64,000 nucleotides of DNA from positions 20,456-84,455 of the forward strand of contig JBBRTB010000020.1 of assembly GCA_038244815.1 (NCBI GenBank), written 5' to 3'. Position 1 is the stretch's first letter; the number at the start of each line of letters is the position of its first letter. This DNA comes from DASVHS01 sp038244815. Lineage in GTDB: Bacteria; Acidobacteriota; Thermoanaerobaculia; Gp7-AA8. Positions 52,131 through 62,035 of the stretch are shown piece by piece. The notes beneath the pieces are model-generated. The model saw nothing but the letters and a program-made list of their open reading frames with translations, was not told the origin of the DNA and searched no databases. A program made the translations under genes and the position numbers.

Positions 52131-54734
52131 GTGTCCATCAGCATGATCCGCAAGCTCTGGCCGGCCGCCGTCTCGATCGTCTTTCTGATCGCGCTCCGGG
52201 TGGTCTACATCGAGCTCAGTCACCTTCGCTATCGCGATCTCCGCGCGGCGCTCGATGCACTGCCGCGCTCGCGGATCGCGCTGGCCATGCTGTGCGCGGC
52301 GGGCAGCTATCTCTGCATGACCCTCGGCGAACTGCTGGCCACGCGCTACGCCAGCAGCCGCGTCGGCTATCACCGGGTCAGTCTGGCGTCGTTCATCGGC
52401 TCGGCGTTCAACAACAGCGTCGGTCTCTCCGGTCTCCTCGGCGGTACGCTGCGGTACCGTCTTTACACCTCCTGGGGCCTGACGTCGGCGGAAGTGGCCA
52501 AGGTGATCGGGTTCCAGGCGGTGACGTTGTGGCTGGGGTTTTTCACGCTGGCGGGCGTGGTGTTGATCGAATACCCGATTCGTGCCGCGCGTGCGCTGCC
52601 CTCTTTATTTCTTTCGACGCGGCCGCTCGGATTTCTCTTCCTCCTCGTCCCGCTCACTTACCTTCTGCTTGCGGCCATTCGTCCCATCGAGGCCGTGCGC
52701 ATTCGTGGATGGTCGTTCCCGTTGCCGAGGCTCAGGATCGCCTTCCCGCAGGTGGCCATCTCGACGTGCGACTGGCTGCTGTTGACGACGACGCTGTATG
52801 TGCTGATTCCGCCGGGCCAGAGAGTCCTGGCATTCGGCACCGTCGCGTCGGCGTCGCTGCTGGCGCAGGTGATGGGCGTGGCCAGCAATCTCCCGGGAGG
52901 GGTGGGTGTGTTCGACGCCGCGGTGCTGACGCTCCTGTCGGGCCTGGCCGGCCCGGTGCGGCTCTTCGCGGCGCTGATCGCCTTCCGTCTCATCTACTAC
53001 CTCGCGCCCCTCTGCCTGGCGGCGTTGCTCATCCTGGGCTATGAGATCGCGCGCAATCGAGAGTACGTCGGACGTTTCTCCCGCGGGGCGGCCCGGGTCC
53101 TGCCGATGTTCGTCCCCCAGATCTTCGCCATCGCCGTCTTCCTGACGGGAGTTGTTCTCCTCGCTTCCGGCGCGACGCCGGCCGAGCGGCATCGCCTCCA
53201 GTTCCTGCGGCTGGCCGTTCCGCTGCCGATCGTCGAGGCATCGCATCTCCTGGCCAGCATCACCGGTGTCGTGCTGCTGATCCTGGCGCGGGGTCTCCAG
53301 CGACGGATCAACGCCGCCTATCTCGTGGCGCTCGCGCTGCTGCTTGCCGGGGCCGGCTTCTCGCTGCTCAAGGGCTTCGACTACGAGGAGGCCACGATCC
53401 TTCTGCTCACCTTTGCGGCGCTGCTTCCCTGCCGCCGCCATTTCTACCGCCGGGCCACCATTCTCGACGAGCCGTTCACGCCAGGCTGGATCGTGGCGAT
53501 CTTTCTGGTGATCACAGCCACGGTGTGGCTTGGTTTCTTCGCGTACAGCTATGTTCCGTACTCGACCGATCTCTGGTGGCAGTTCAGTTTTCGCGGCGAC
53601 GCCCCTCGATTTCTGCGAGCGAGCGTGGCCGCGGCGGTGGTGGCGCTGGTCTTCGCGCTGCGCAGCCTCATGCGTCCCGCTCCGCCACGTCCCGCCCCGG
53701 CCAGCGGGGAGGAGATCGACCGTGCCGAGTGGATCGCGCTGCGTGAATGGTCGGCGAACGGCCACCTCGTGCTGTTGCGCGACAAGTCGCTGTTGTTCAA
53801 CGACGACCGTTCCGCGTTTCTGATGTACGGCGTGGAGAAGAGAAGCTGGGTGGCCATGGGGGATCCTATCGGCAGCGAGGCCGCGGTTCGTGAGCTGGCC
53901 TGGCGCTTTCTCGAAGAAGCCGACCGTCACGACGGCTGGACGGTCTTCTATCAGGTCCGCCAGAAGAATCTTCCCATCTACGTCGACCTCGGCCTGACGC
54001 TGCTCAAGCTCGGCGAGGAGGCGCGCGTACCCCTCGAGAATTTCTCGATGGAAGGCGGCGAACGGAAGCAACTGCGAAAGACCATGCGCAAAGTCGAGGC
54101 CGAAGGAGTGCGCTTCCGCGTCGTTCCACCGGCCCAGGTGGAGCCGTTGCTGCCGCAGCTTCGTGCGGTTTCCGACGAATGGCTGAAGGACAAGAACGCC
54201 AGCGAAAAGCGGTTCTCTCTCGGATTCTTCGCTGAGGATTATCTGAGACGCCTGCCCCTGGCCCTGGCCGAGGATGATCGCGGCATCATCGCGTTCGCGA
54301 ATCTGTGGGCGGATCACGATCGCGAAGAGCTGACGATCGATCTGATGCGCCAGCGCTCCCGGGCTCCCGAGGGCGTGATGGACTACCTGTTCGTGCAGCT
54401 GATGCAGTGGGCCGCCGGCGAGCGCTATCGCTGGTTCAACCTGGGGATGGCTCCGCTGTCAGGACTGGAGGCCCGTTCGATCGGGCCGCGATGGGCGCGA
54501 CTGGGTGCGTTTGGATTCCGTCACGGCGAGTACTTCTACAACTTCCGCGGCCTCCGCAAGTACAAGGAGAAGTTCGATCCGGTGTGGGAGCCGGTCTATC
54601 TGGCCTGTCCGGGCGGCTTCAAGCTGCCGGTGGTCCTCACGAACATCGCTACGCTGATCTCGGGCTCGTCGCGCGGCGTGGTCACCAGGCGCCCGTCCGT
54701 CAGTCAGCCTGCCTTCCAGCAACCGACCACGTGA
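52131..54734 (+). CDS. mprF: MprF-like lysyl-phosphatidylglycerol synthase/flippase
   Basis: Bifunctional membrane protein of 867 residues. The N-terminal part (about 1-530) has many transmembrane helices of the flippase type (ASFIGSAFNNSVGLSGLLGGTLRYRLY, ASNLPGGVGVFDAAVLTLLSG). The C-terminal DUF2156 domain (about 540-845) is the aminoacyl-tRNA-dependent synthase (RSAFLMYGVEKRSWVAMGDPIG, FNLGMAPLSGLE). It adds lysine or another amino acid to phosphatidylglycerol, changing surface charge. The start is GTG 52131. It overlaps the convergent tag gene by 31 bp. Confidence 0.9.
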   Translation: MSISMIRKLWPAAVSIVFLIALRVVYIELSHLRYRDLRAALDALPRSRIALAMLCAAGSYLCMTLGELLATRYASSRVGYHRVSLASFIGSAFNNSVGLSGLLGGTLRYRLYTSWGLTSAEVAKVIGFQAVTLWLGFFTLAGVVLIEYPIRAARALPSLFLSTRPLGFLFLLVPLTYLLLAAIRPIEAVRIRGWSFPLPRLRIAFPQVAISTCDWLLLTTTLYVLIPPGQRVLAFGTVASASLLAQVMGVASNLPGGVGVFDAAVLTLLSGLAGPVRLFAALIAFRLIYYLAPLCLAALLILGYEIARNREYVGRFSRGAARVLPMFVPQIFAIAVFLTGVVLLASGATPAERHRLQFLRLAVPLPIVEASHLLASITGVVLLILARGLQRRINAAYLVALALLLAGAGFSLLKGFDYEEATILLLTFAALLPCRRHFYRRATILDEPFTPGWIVAIFLVITATVWLGFFAYSYVPYSTDLWWQFSFRGDAPRFLRASVAAAVVALVFALRSLMRPAPPRPAPASGEEIDRAEWIALREWSANGHLVLLRDKSLLFNDDRSAFLMYGVEKRSWVAMGDPIGSEAAVRELAWRFLEEADRHDGWTVFYQVRQKNLPIYVDLGLTLLKLGEEARVPLENFSMEGGERKQLRKTMRKVEAEGVRFRVVPPAQVEPLLPQLRAVSDEWLKDKNASEKRFSLGFFAEDYLRRLPLALAEDDRGIIAFANLWADHDREELTIDLMRQRSRAPEGVMDYLFVQLMQWAAGERYRWFNLGMAPLSGLEARSIGPRWARLGAFGFRHGEYFYNFRGLRKYKEKFDPVWEPVYLACPGGFKLPVVLTNIATLISGSSRGVVTRRPSVSQPAFQQPTT

Positions 54735-55228
54735 TCGTTCCGCATTCCCATGGCCTGCATGAATGACAGGACCGTGGTCGGCCCGACGAACGACCAGCCG
54801 CGGGACTTGAGATCGCGGGCCAGCTCTTTTGCGTCCTTCCATTGCCAGAAATACGCGTCCAGCGATCCGTACTGGCGCGCCAGCTGTACGGCCTGACCGG
54901 CGTTGTTGATCGCCGATTCGATCTTGCCGCGATGGCGGACGATTCCCGCGTCTTTCATCAGCCGCTCGACGTCGCGGTTGCCGAAGCGGGCCACGCGTGC
55001 GAAGTCGAAGCCCCGGAAGGCCCGGCGGAAATTCTCCCGCTTGCGAAGGATGGTCAGCCAGCTCAGTCCGGACTGGAATCCCTCCAGAATGATTTTCTCG
55101 AAGAGCTGGTGATCGTCGTGCACGGGGACGCCCCATTCGTCGTCGTGGTAGGCGATATAGAGCGGATCGTCGCCGGCCCAGAAGCAGCGCCGGACGCCGT
55201 CGCTGCCTTTGATCGCGCGCGGATGCAC
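54704..55228 (-). CDS. tag: DNA-3-methyladenine glycosylase I
   Basis: Base-excision repair enzyme of 174 residues. Family signatures are RRCFWAGDDPLYIAYHDDEWG near the N-terminus, FEKIILEGFQSGLSWLTILRKRENFR, and GPTTVLSFMQAMGMRNDH at the C-terminus. The final 31 bp overlap the mprF 3' end on the other strand. No SOS box was recognised. Confidence 0.9.
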   Translation of the reverse strand: MHPRAIKGSDGVRRCFWAGDDPLYIAYHDDEWGVPVHDDHQLFEKIILEGFQSGLSWLTILRKRENFRRAFRGFDFARVARFGNRDVERLMKDAGIVRHRGKIESAINNAGQAVQLARQYGSLDAYFWQWKDAKELARDLKSRGWSFVGPTTVLSFMQAMGMRNDHVVGCWKAG

Positions 55229-55237
55229 GCGACGACT

Positions 55238-55642
55238 CTATGCGATCAATCGCAGTAATTCTTCGAACGCGAACGGTTTCTGCAGCACGCCGGCCACTGT
55301 GACGTCGGGGTTGGCGCGTCGCCACAGGTTGGCCACGCCCGACATCACGATGCATTTCGGGGGAAACGCCAGGCCTCGAAGTATCTTCATGACCTCGAGT
55401 GCGGCGTTGTGGGGCATGACCACGTCGAGCAGGATGATGTCGTAAATGGCGGACGAGAGCAGATCGAAGGCTTCCGCGGCGCTCTGCGCGCCGTCGGCGT
55501 CCAAGTTCCGTCCGCGAAGCCGCTGCACGAGGACCTCGCGCACATGGACGTCGTGGTCCACCACCAGAATCCGCACAGGGTGAATTTCAGCATCCTTGAC
55601 CGCTGCCCATGTGTGTGGGCGGTCACGTTTCGCCTCGATCAT
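55238..55642 (-). CDS. Single-domain response regulator
   Basis: Product of 134 residues with a receiver domain: acidic pair in LVVDHDVHVREVL, phospho-acceptor Asp in IILLDVVMPHNAALEV, and Lys in LQKPFAFEELL. No output domain. ATG 55642 is used because the in-frame extension upstream overlaps the divergent rhodanese gene without homology. No kinase is adjacent. Confidence 0.8.
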   Translation of the reverse strand: MIEAKRDRPHTWAAVKDAEIHPVRILVVDHDVHVREVLVQRLRGRNLDADGAQSAAEAFDLLSSAIYDIILLDVVMPHNAALEVMKILRGLAFPPKCIVMSGVANLWRRANPDVTVAGVLQKPFAFEELLRLIA

Positions 55643-55689
55643 GTCGATTTCGGAAAGCGGAAGGGCGTAGGGTACGATGGCATTCTCCG

Positions 55690-56247
55690 ATGGCCTCCAG
55701 AAAACCGCAGGAACCCACATCCAATCCCAACACTGCCTATGCGGTGATGATCGTTGGTGCAATCGCTGTGCTTGGACTGGTCGGATGGGCGCTCAGCCGA
55801 TCCCTGAACGCCCCGGCCACCCGCCCTGCCGCGGTTGAGCCTGCCGGAATCAGCGCACCGTTGACGGCGGCGCCTCCGGCTCCCAATGCGTCCGAAGCGG
55901 ACGAGGAAGCGGCCAAGGCGGCCATTCCGCGCGTTTCGCCGCAGGATCTGCGGCAGCGCATCGAGAAGAACGAAGTGACGGTCATCGACGTGCGCGACAA
56001 ACAGTCCTACGACAGCGGCCACATCAAGGGAGCGATGCACATCCCGCTGGCCAGCACCGAGGCCTACCTCTCCTACGTGCCTCGCGACAAACCGATCGTC
56101 ACATACTGTACGTGACCGAACGAGGAATCGAGCGCCGGTTCGGCGCTCATCATGCAGCACAACGGAATCGCCAACGTCTCCGCGCTCAAAGGCGGCCTGC
56201 ACGCCTGGGAGAACGCGAACTACCCCGTTGTGCGCTCGGTGCCGTAG
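55690..56247 (+). CDS. Membrane-anchored rhodanese selenoprotein, Sec142 encoded by UGA at 56113-56115
   Basis: Product of 185 residues if UGA 56113-56115 is read as selenocysteine. One transmembrane helix (residues about 16-38) and a Pro/Ala linker lead to a rhodanese domain: SPQDLRQRIEKNEVTVIDVRDKQSY, GHIKGAMHIP, active-site loop TYCT-U-PNEESSA, then NVSALKGGLHAWENANYPV. The UGA stands where rhodaneses have the Cys of the C-P-[NHS]-E loop, so it is placed to form a selenenyl-sulfide intermediate. The domain orientation puts it in the periplasm. Conventional annotation would stop at 56115 and lose the last 43 residues. Confidence 0.85.
56130..56148 (+). promoter_or_regulatory. Candidate SECIS hairpin of the rhodanese selenoprotein
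   Basis: GAGCGCC (56130-56136) pairs perfectly with GGCGCTC (56142-56148), loop GGUUC, starting 14 nt after the UGA. Short spacing, strong stem and GU-containing apical loop match bacterial SECIS elements. Confidence 0.75.
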
Positions 56248-56265
56248 GAACCGCGCCGCGGCACG

Positions 56266-56913
56266 CTAGCGCGGGTTGCGCTCCTCGAACAGACGGCGGC
56301 CGGCCGCGACCGCCTCTTCCGGAAGCGCCACAGGCTCGCCCGTGTGAAGGGCCTGCACGTAGACGCGGGCGCTCGACTCCATCGTGATGGCCACGTTCAA
56401 TGCACGCTCGAGCGTCGCACCGACGCAGACGTTCCCGTGATTGGCCAGGATCACCGCCTTGCGATCGCCGAGGGCTTGAATGACGTTGGCCCCCACCGCC
56501 TCGGTGCCGGTGAATGCGTATTCGGTCACTTCGACCGTGCCTCCGAAATACAACATCATCTCGTCGATCACCGGCGGAAGCGGACGCCGGAGTATCGACA
56601 GCGTGGTGACGAACGGGGAGTGCGTATGCACGATCGCCGAGACGTCAGCGCGCTCGCGATAGACGACCAGATGCATGGGGAGCTCGTAGGAGGGAGGGAG
56701 ATGGGAGTGGATGGCCTTTCCACTGGCCAGATCGACGATCACGATCTGCTCTTCGGTCATGACCTGGTAGTCGATGGAGCTCGGCGTGATGGCGATCCTC
56801 GTGTCGTCGAGGCGGCGGCTGACATTTCCCGCCGAGGCCACAACCAGCCCCGCCTCCCACATCTTTCGCGCGTGGAGCCAGACGTCGTGTCGTGCTTCGG
56901 CGAGACGATCCAT
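56266..56913 (-). CDS. Class II aldolase/adducin-family protein
   Basis: Zinc-dependent class II aldolase/adducin domain of 215 residues: NVSRRLDDTRIAITPSS, zinc-ligand His in VHTHSPFVTT and ANHGNVCVGATL. It resembles fuculose-phosphate aldolase and related sugar-phosphate aldolases or epimerases; the substrate is not predictable. Divergent from the acyl-CoA ligase gene, with a heptamer-repeat array between. Confidence 0.85.
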   Translation of the reverse strand: MDRLAEARHDVWLHARKMWEAGLVVASAGNVSRRLDDTRIAITPSSIDYQVMTEEQIVIVDLASGKAIHSHLPPSYELPMHLVVYRERADVSAIVHTHSPFVTTLSILRRPLPPVIDEMMLYFGGTVEVTEYAFTGTEAVGANVIQALGDRKAVILANHGNVCVGATLERALNVAITMESSARVYVQALHTGEPVALPEEAVAAGRRLFEERNPR

Positions 56914-56981
56914 CGGCGGGGAAGGCTACCATGTGGGGGCTGGGGGTTGGGTGTTGGGGCCTCGGGCCTCGGATCACTGAA

Positions 56982-57047
56982 CACCGAGCACCGAGCACCG
57001 AGCACCCAGCACCGAGCACCCAGCACCCGGCACCGAGCCCAGCACCC
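56982..57047 (+). repeat. Tandem heptamer array CACCGAG/CACCCAG, eight units
   Basis: Eight near-identical 7-bp units (CACCGAG with CACCCAG and CACCCGG variants) plus a partial one, ending 2 bp before the start codon at 57050. It takes the place of the ribosome binding site of the ligase gene. The same heptamer occurs at 59374-59415 on the other strand. Confidence 0.85.
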
Positions 57048-57049
57048 AC

Positions 57050-58411
57050 ATGAACCTCCTGCACCTTTTCGATCAATCGCTCGTCGCGCGATGCGATCAG
57101 GCGGCCATCGAGTGGCAGGGGCGCTCGTTTACGTTCGGCGAGATCGAGGTGCGCAGCAACCGCGTGGCGCATGCGCTCGCGGATCGCGGATTCGTCAGGG
57201 GCGACCGGCTTTGCGTCTTTCTCGCGAATCGCATCGAGATCGTCGACGTCTATCTGGCCTGCCTCAAGCTGGGCGTCATCTTCGTACCGATCAACGTTCT
57301 CTACCGGGAGCGTGAGATCGCACACATCACGGCTGACGCCGAGCCTGGCCTGATGATCACCGCGGAGAACGCCGGCGGATTGACGAGCGATCGATCCGAC
57401 CGCCCCCACGTGCCGCTGGACGGCGATGATGTAGCGGCGATCATCTACACCTCGGGAACGACCGGAGCGTCGAAGGGTGCGGTGCTCACCCACAACAACT
57501 TCCTCGCCAACTGTACGAACCTTCTTGCCGCCTGGCAGATCACAAGCGCCGACCGGCTCCTGCTGGCCTTGCCGCTGTTTCACATCCACGCCCTCGGCAA
57601 CGGACTTCATTGCTGGCTGGCCAGCGGTTGCTCCATGCGGCTGCTGGAGAGGTTCGATCACCGCACGGCGGCCGAGGAGATGCTCGACTACAAGCCGACG
57701 CTGTTTTTCGGCGTGCCGACGATGTACGTGCGCCTGCTGGAGACCCCGCCCCATGAAGCACGGCTGATCGGCTCGCACATGCGCCTCTTCGTGTCGGGGT
57801 CCGCGCCGCTGCCCGCGCAGGTGTTTCAGCGATTTCAAGAGCTGTTCGGTCACGACATCCTGGAGCGATACGGCATGACCGAAACGTTCATGAATCTCAG
57901 TAATCCCTGCGTCGGCGAGCGGCGGCCGGGGACGGTGGGATTTCCTCTTCCCGGAGTCTCCGCGCGCATCGAGGACGGCGAACTGCTCGTCCGCGGTCCG
58001 AATGTGTTCGCCGGTTACTGGCGCCGGCCGGACGCGACGGCGGCGGCGTTTACGAGCGATGGCTTCTTCCGCACAGGCGACCTCGCCGCTGTCTCCGATG
58101 ACGGCTACTACACGCTGCTCGGACGGAGGAGCGATCTGATCATCTCCGGTGGCTTCAATATCTATCCACGCGAGATCGAGGAGCTTCTCCTCGAACAGGA
58201 AGGCGTTCGGGAAGTGGCGGTGGTCGGGATCGCCGATGACGTGCGCGGTGAGGTCCCCGTCGCTTACCTCGTCGGCGAATTCAACGCGGCGTCACTGGAA
58301 CGCGTCTGCCGCGACCAGCTGGCGTCGTTCAAGCTGCCGCGCCGATTCATCCGCGTCGATTCCATTCCGCGCACCGCCCTCGGAAAGGCGCAGAAGCACC
58401 TCCTGCGCTGA
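57050..58411 (+). CDS. Class I adenylate-forming acyl-CoA synthetase (malonyl/medium-chain-like)
   Basis: Product of 453 residues, short for the family as in malonyl-CoA synthetases. AMP-binding motif IIYTSGTTGASKGAV near residue 130, GVPTMY, ERYGMTET (adenine-binding), GDLAAV and C-terminal hinge GRRSDLIISGGFNI; the catalytic Lys is in RTALGKAQKHLL. It activates a carboxylate to its CoA thioester. No Shine-Dalgarno sequence; the start directly follows a heptamer array. Confidence 0.85.
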   Translation: MNLLHLFDQSLVARCDQAAIEWQGRSFTFGEIEVRSNRVAHALADRGFVRGDRLCVFLANRIEIVDVYLACLKLGVIFVPINVLYREREIAHITADAEPGLMITAENAGGLTSDRSDRPHVPLDGDDVAAIIYTSGTTGASKGAVLTHNNFLANCTNLLAAWQITSADRLLLALPLFHIHALGNGLHCWLASGCSMRLLERFDHRTAAEEMLDYKPTLFFGVPTMYVRLLETPPHEARLIGSHMRLFVSGSAPLPAQVFQRFQELFGHDILERYGMTETFMNLSNPCVGERRPGTVGFPLPGVSARIEDGELLVRGPNVFAGYWRRPDATAAAFTSDGFFRTGDLAAVSDDGYYTLLGRRSDLIISGGFNIYPREIEELLLEQEGVREVAVVGIADDVRGEVPVAYLVGEFNAASLERVCRDQLASFKLPRRFIRVDSIPRTALGKAQKHLLR

Positions 58412-58422
58412 CGTCATGAAGC

Positions 58423-58623
58423 TCACCCGAGGCGCTGGGCCACGAACGGAGCGGCGCTCACGACGAGACCGAGCGTCGCGCAAAGACCGATGTTCGAGAT
58501 GAAATAGGGATAGATGACCAGGATGAACCCGCAGATCAGAAACACGGTGCTGTACTGGCGCTTGCCGTAGATGAGGTAGCCGCTGCCGACAGCGCCGAAG
58601 AACAGATCGAGAAACAGACCCAC
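58423..58623 (-). CDS. Small membrane protein
   Basis: Product of 66 residues with two to three hydrophobic helices (LFFGAVGSGYLIYGKRQ, VFLICGFILVIYPYFI, GLVVSAAPFVA). The G-x-x-G-Y-x-x-Y-G-K segment resembles a family of very small bacterial membrane proteins of unknown role. It lies 12 bp beyond the ABC ATPase stop on the same strand and may be its last cotranscribed gene. Confidence 0.65.
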   Translation of the reverse strand: MGLFLDLFFGAVGSGYLIYGKRQYSTVFLICGFILVIYPYFISNIGLCATLGLVVSAAPFVAQRLG

Positions 58624-58635
58624 GCCAGAGCGATT

Positions 58636-59355
<720 letters not shown>

Positions 59356-59373
59356 GGTTGTCTCTGGTTACAC

Positions 59374-59415
59374 GTGCTGGGTGCTGGGTGCTGGGTGCTG
59401 GGTGCTCGGTGCTCG
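59374..59415 (-). repeat. Tandem heptamer array, six units
   Basis: Six units of GTGCTGG/GTGCTCG on the + strand, which read CCAGCAC/CGAGCAC on the − strand, the same heptamer as 56982-57047. It lies directly upstream of the ABC ATPase start, so again between a promoter region and a start codon, and in the same orientation relative to the gene. Confidence 0.85.
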
Positions 59416-59453
59416 GTCCGCAGGGCGGTGGCCAACCGAGGCCCGAGGCCTTC

Positions 59454-60737
59454 TCATTCATACCTCAGTGTCGCCGCCGGATCGATGCGCGCTGCCCGCC
59501 GTGCCGGGAAGTAGCCGGCCAGCAGGCCGATGAGTCCGAGGATCATCGATGTGGCGACGCCGATCTGCAGCGAGAGCGTCGGTCTGCCGAGAAACGACAT
59601 GACCTTGTTGCCGTCCAGCGGGATGAACGAGGTCGCCGACACGAGCAGGGTGGCGATGATGATGCCGAGCGCGCCGCCCGTAAACGTATAGAGGAGTCCC
59701 TCGAGCACGAACGGGTAGATGATCCAGCGGGCCTTGGCGCCGAGGGCCATCTTCACGCCGATCTCGCGAGTGCGCTCCTTCACTACCGCGTACATGATGT
59801 TGGCAACCCCGACACCGCCGATGAGCAGCGTGAGCGCGCCGACGATCCCCAGGAAGATCTGGATGCCCAGCGTAATGTTGGTGCCGATCTTGGCACTCTT
59901 GACCATGTCCCATGTCTGCAGGGCGCGCTCGTCGGTCGGGTCGTATCCGAACTTCGGCCCCAGCACCTCGTTCAACTGCCGGAGCTCGCCCTTCATCTCC
60001 TCCGGTTTCCACGTCTCGATGAGCAGGTTGTTCAGTTTCTCTCGGCCGAACTGGGCCCGGAATGTGGAGATGGGGATGCAGGCGTGATTCGCATCGGGTC
60101 CGCCGTACATGCCCATCTGCGTCTTGTGCTGCATGACGCCGATGACGGTGTACGGCGAATTGTTCAGGAGCAGCGTCTTGCCGACTGGATTCTCTTTGCC
60201 GAAGATGTCCTTGGCCATCTCGTCGCCCAGAAAGATCACTCTTCGGCGATTGGTCTCATCCTCGGGTGACAGCCAGCGGCCGCCGGCGACCGGGTAGTGC
60301 TTGCGCGCTTCTCCGTAGACGAAATTCGTTCCGATGACACGGCCGTTCACGGTCTTCTTGCCGTACGAGATAGCGGTGCGCCACGAAACGATCTCGCCGA
60401 AGACGGACTTGAGCTCGGGCATGCGTTCGCGGATGAATTGCAGGTCATCGATCGTCGGGCGGATGGGGCGGCCCGGGGGAAGCCCTTTCCACGGTTTGGT
60501 CGTTTCGTTCGGCCACATCACGGCGATGTTCTCGCCGGTGGAGCGCCGGTTCTTGTCGAGCTGGCGTTTCAGTCCTTCGCCGAATGCCAGCAGCAGCAGG
60601 ATGGCCACGGTGCCCCAGGCGATGGCGGCGATCGTGAGGTAGGCGCGCTTCTTCTGCAAACGCGATGAGCTGGCGAACAGCGACCAGATCACATGGAAAT
60701 CAGTCCTCGTTCCTCGGTTCTCTTTCGTTGGTTTCAT
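59454..60737 (-). CDS. MacB-like ABC transporter permease
   Basis: Product of 427 residues: N-terminal helix (AYLTIAAIAWGTVAILLLLAFG), periplasmic MacB_PCD domain, and FtsX helices (LGIVGALTLLIGGVGVANIMYAVVKERTREIGVKMALGAKAR). ATG 60737 overlaps the stop of the other permease by 4 bp. The pair with ATPase and adaptor makes a complete exporter. Confidence 0.9.
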   Translation of the reverse strand: MKPTKENRGTRTDFHVIWSLFASSSRLQKKRAYLTIAAIAWGTVAILLLLAFGEGLKRQLDKNRRSTGENIAVMWPNETTKPWKGLPPGRPIRPTIDDLQFIRERMPELKSVFGEIVSWRTAISYGKKTVNGRVIGTNFVYGEARKHYPVAGGRWLSPEDETNRRRVIFLGDEMAKDIFGKENPVGKTLLLNNSPYTVIGVMQHKTQMGMYGGPDANHACIPISTFRAQFGREKLNNLLIETWKPEEMKGELRQLNEVLGPKFGYDPTDERALQTWDMVKSAKIGTNITLGIQIFLGIVGALTLLIGGVGVANIMYAVVKERTREIGVKMALGAKARWIIYPFVLEGLLYTFTGGALGIIIATLLVSATSFIPLDGNKVMSFLGRPTLSLQIGVATSMILGLIGLLAGYFPARRAARIDPAATLRYE

Positions 60738-61963
60738 AGCTTCATCGCCACAACGGGGTCGAGCCTCGCTGCCTCTCTGGCCGGGAAATAGCCGGCGATC
60801 AGGCCGACCAGTCCGAGTGCGATGGCGGTCGCCAACGCCACCACGGGCGACACCGCCGGCTGGCCGACGTACTCGACGAGCTGCTTCGGAAACGCCGCGC
60901 AGACGGAGAGGGAAATCCCGAATCCGATGATGCCTCCGGCGATCGTGACGAGGAGCGTCTCGATCAGAAACTGCGTGAGGATGTAACGCTGTTTGGCGCC
61001 GAGAGCCATCTTGATGCCGATTTCGCGCGTCCGCTCCTCGACGACGACATTCATGATGTTCGACACGCCGATACCGCCGACCACCAGCGTCAGGACGCCG
61101 ATGATGCCGAGGAAGGCGTTGAAGGCCAGCATGAAGATGTCGAAGAACTTGAACTGATCGGTGGTGTCCCACATCGACAGCGCTTCCTTGTCCCTGGCGT
61201 CGAAGCGCAGGCGCTTGCCGAGGGCCGTTGTGAGCGCCTGGCTGACGGTCTTCGTCTGGCCCGGAGTCGCAGCCTGAAAAACGAAGTTATCGACGTACTT
61301 GTCGCCGTTGAGCGCGCGGAACGTCGTGGCCGGGATGAACATCTTGTCGTAGTCGCGGCCGCTGTAGCTGGAGTCCTGGTCTTTCTCCTTCAGGATGCCC
61401 ACGACCAGAAACGGCGATTGCCGGATGAGAATCGTTTTTCCGACGGCGGGAGCGCTGCCGAACAGGTCCTTCACCAGGTGGTCGCCGAGGAAGACCACGC
61501 GGCGCTGGTCGCGGTTGTCGATCTCGTCGATGAACCGTCCGCCACGCTGAGGAATGAGATTGCGCATCGAGCCGAAGTCGGGCGTCACGCCGGAGCAGTC
61601 CACCGGGATCGACTTCGTTCCGTATTCGGTCTTGAACGAGCCTTGATATTCCGCCGACAGCGCTTTGAGACCGGGCGTCTGCTTTCGGGCCACGTCGAGG
61701 TCATCCTCGGTGATGCGGATGCGCCGCCCCTTCCCGAGCCCCTCGTAGGGAATCGAGGTGAGGCCCGGCCAGCCGATGACGATGCGATCGCCGAGACCGG
61801 CCGTGCTCTTGATGAGCTGCTTGTGCAGGCCCGTCCCGAAAGCCAGCATCAGGCTGATGGCGACTGTGCCCCACACGATGCCGAACACCGTGAGGAACGT
61901 GCGCAGCTTTTCGCTTCTCACATCGCGCAGCAGTTGTCGGAAGACGTCTTTGATGGAAATCAT
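60734..61963 (-). CDS. MacB-like ABC transporter permease
   Basis: Product of 409 residues with the same layout as its partner (FLTVFGIVWGTVAISLMLAFG, then GIIGVLTLVVGGIGVSNIMNVVVEERTREIGIKMALGAKQR). ATG 61963 is preferred over a longer in-frame start that would include non-homologous sequence and a repeat. Translationally coupled to the following permease. Confidence 0.9.
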   Translation of the reverse strand: MISIKDVFRQLLRDVRSEKLRTFLTVFGIVWGTVAISLMLAFGTGLHKQLIKSTAGLGDRIVIGWPGLTSIPYEGLGKGRRIRITEDDLDVARKQTPGLKALSAEYQGSFKTEYGTKSIPVDCSGVTPDFGSMRNLIPQRGGRFIDEIDNRDQRRVVFLGDHLVKDLFGSAPAVGKTILIRQSPFLVVGILKEKDQDSSYSGRDYDKMFIPATTFRALNGDKYVDNFVFQAATPGQTKTVSQALTTALGKRLRFDARDKEALSMWDTTDQFKFFDIFMLAFNAFLGIIGVLTLVVGGIGVSNIMNVVVEERTREIGIKMALGAKQRYILTQFLIETLLVTIAGGIIGFGISLSVCAAFPKQLVEYVGQPAVSPVVALATAIALGLVGLIAGYFPAREAARLDPVVAMKL

Positions 61964-62000
61964 ATCTGACGCTGCGACGACGGGACGCTGGGATTCGGTA

Positions 62001-62024
62001 GCGACCCAGCGACCCAGCGACCCA
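62001..62024 (-). repeat. Tandem octamer GCGACCCA, three units
   Basis: Three exact 8-bp units between the adaptor stop and the permease start, inside the exporter operon. Similar in style to the heptamer arrays but with a different unit. Confidence 0.75.
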
Positions 62025-62035
62025 GTCACCTGTTC

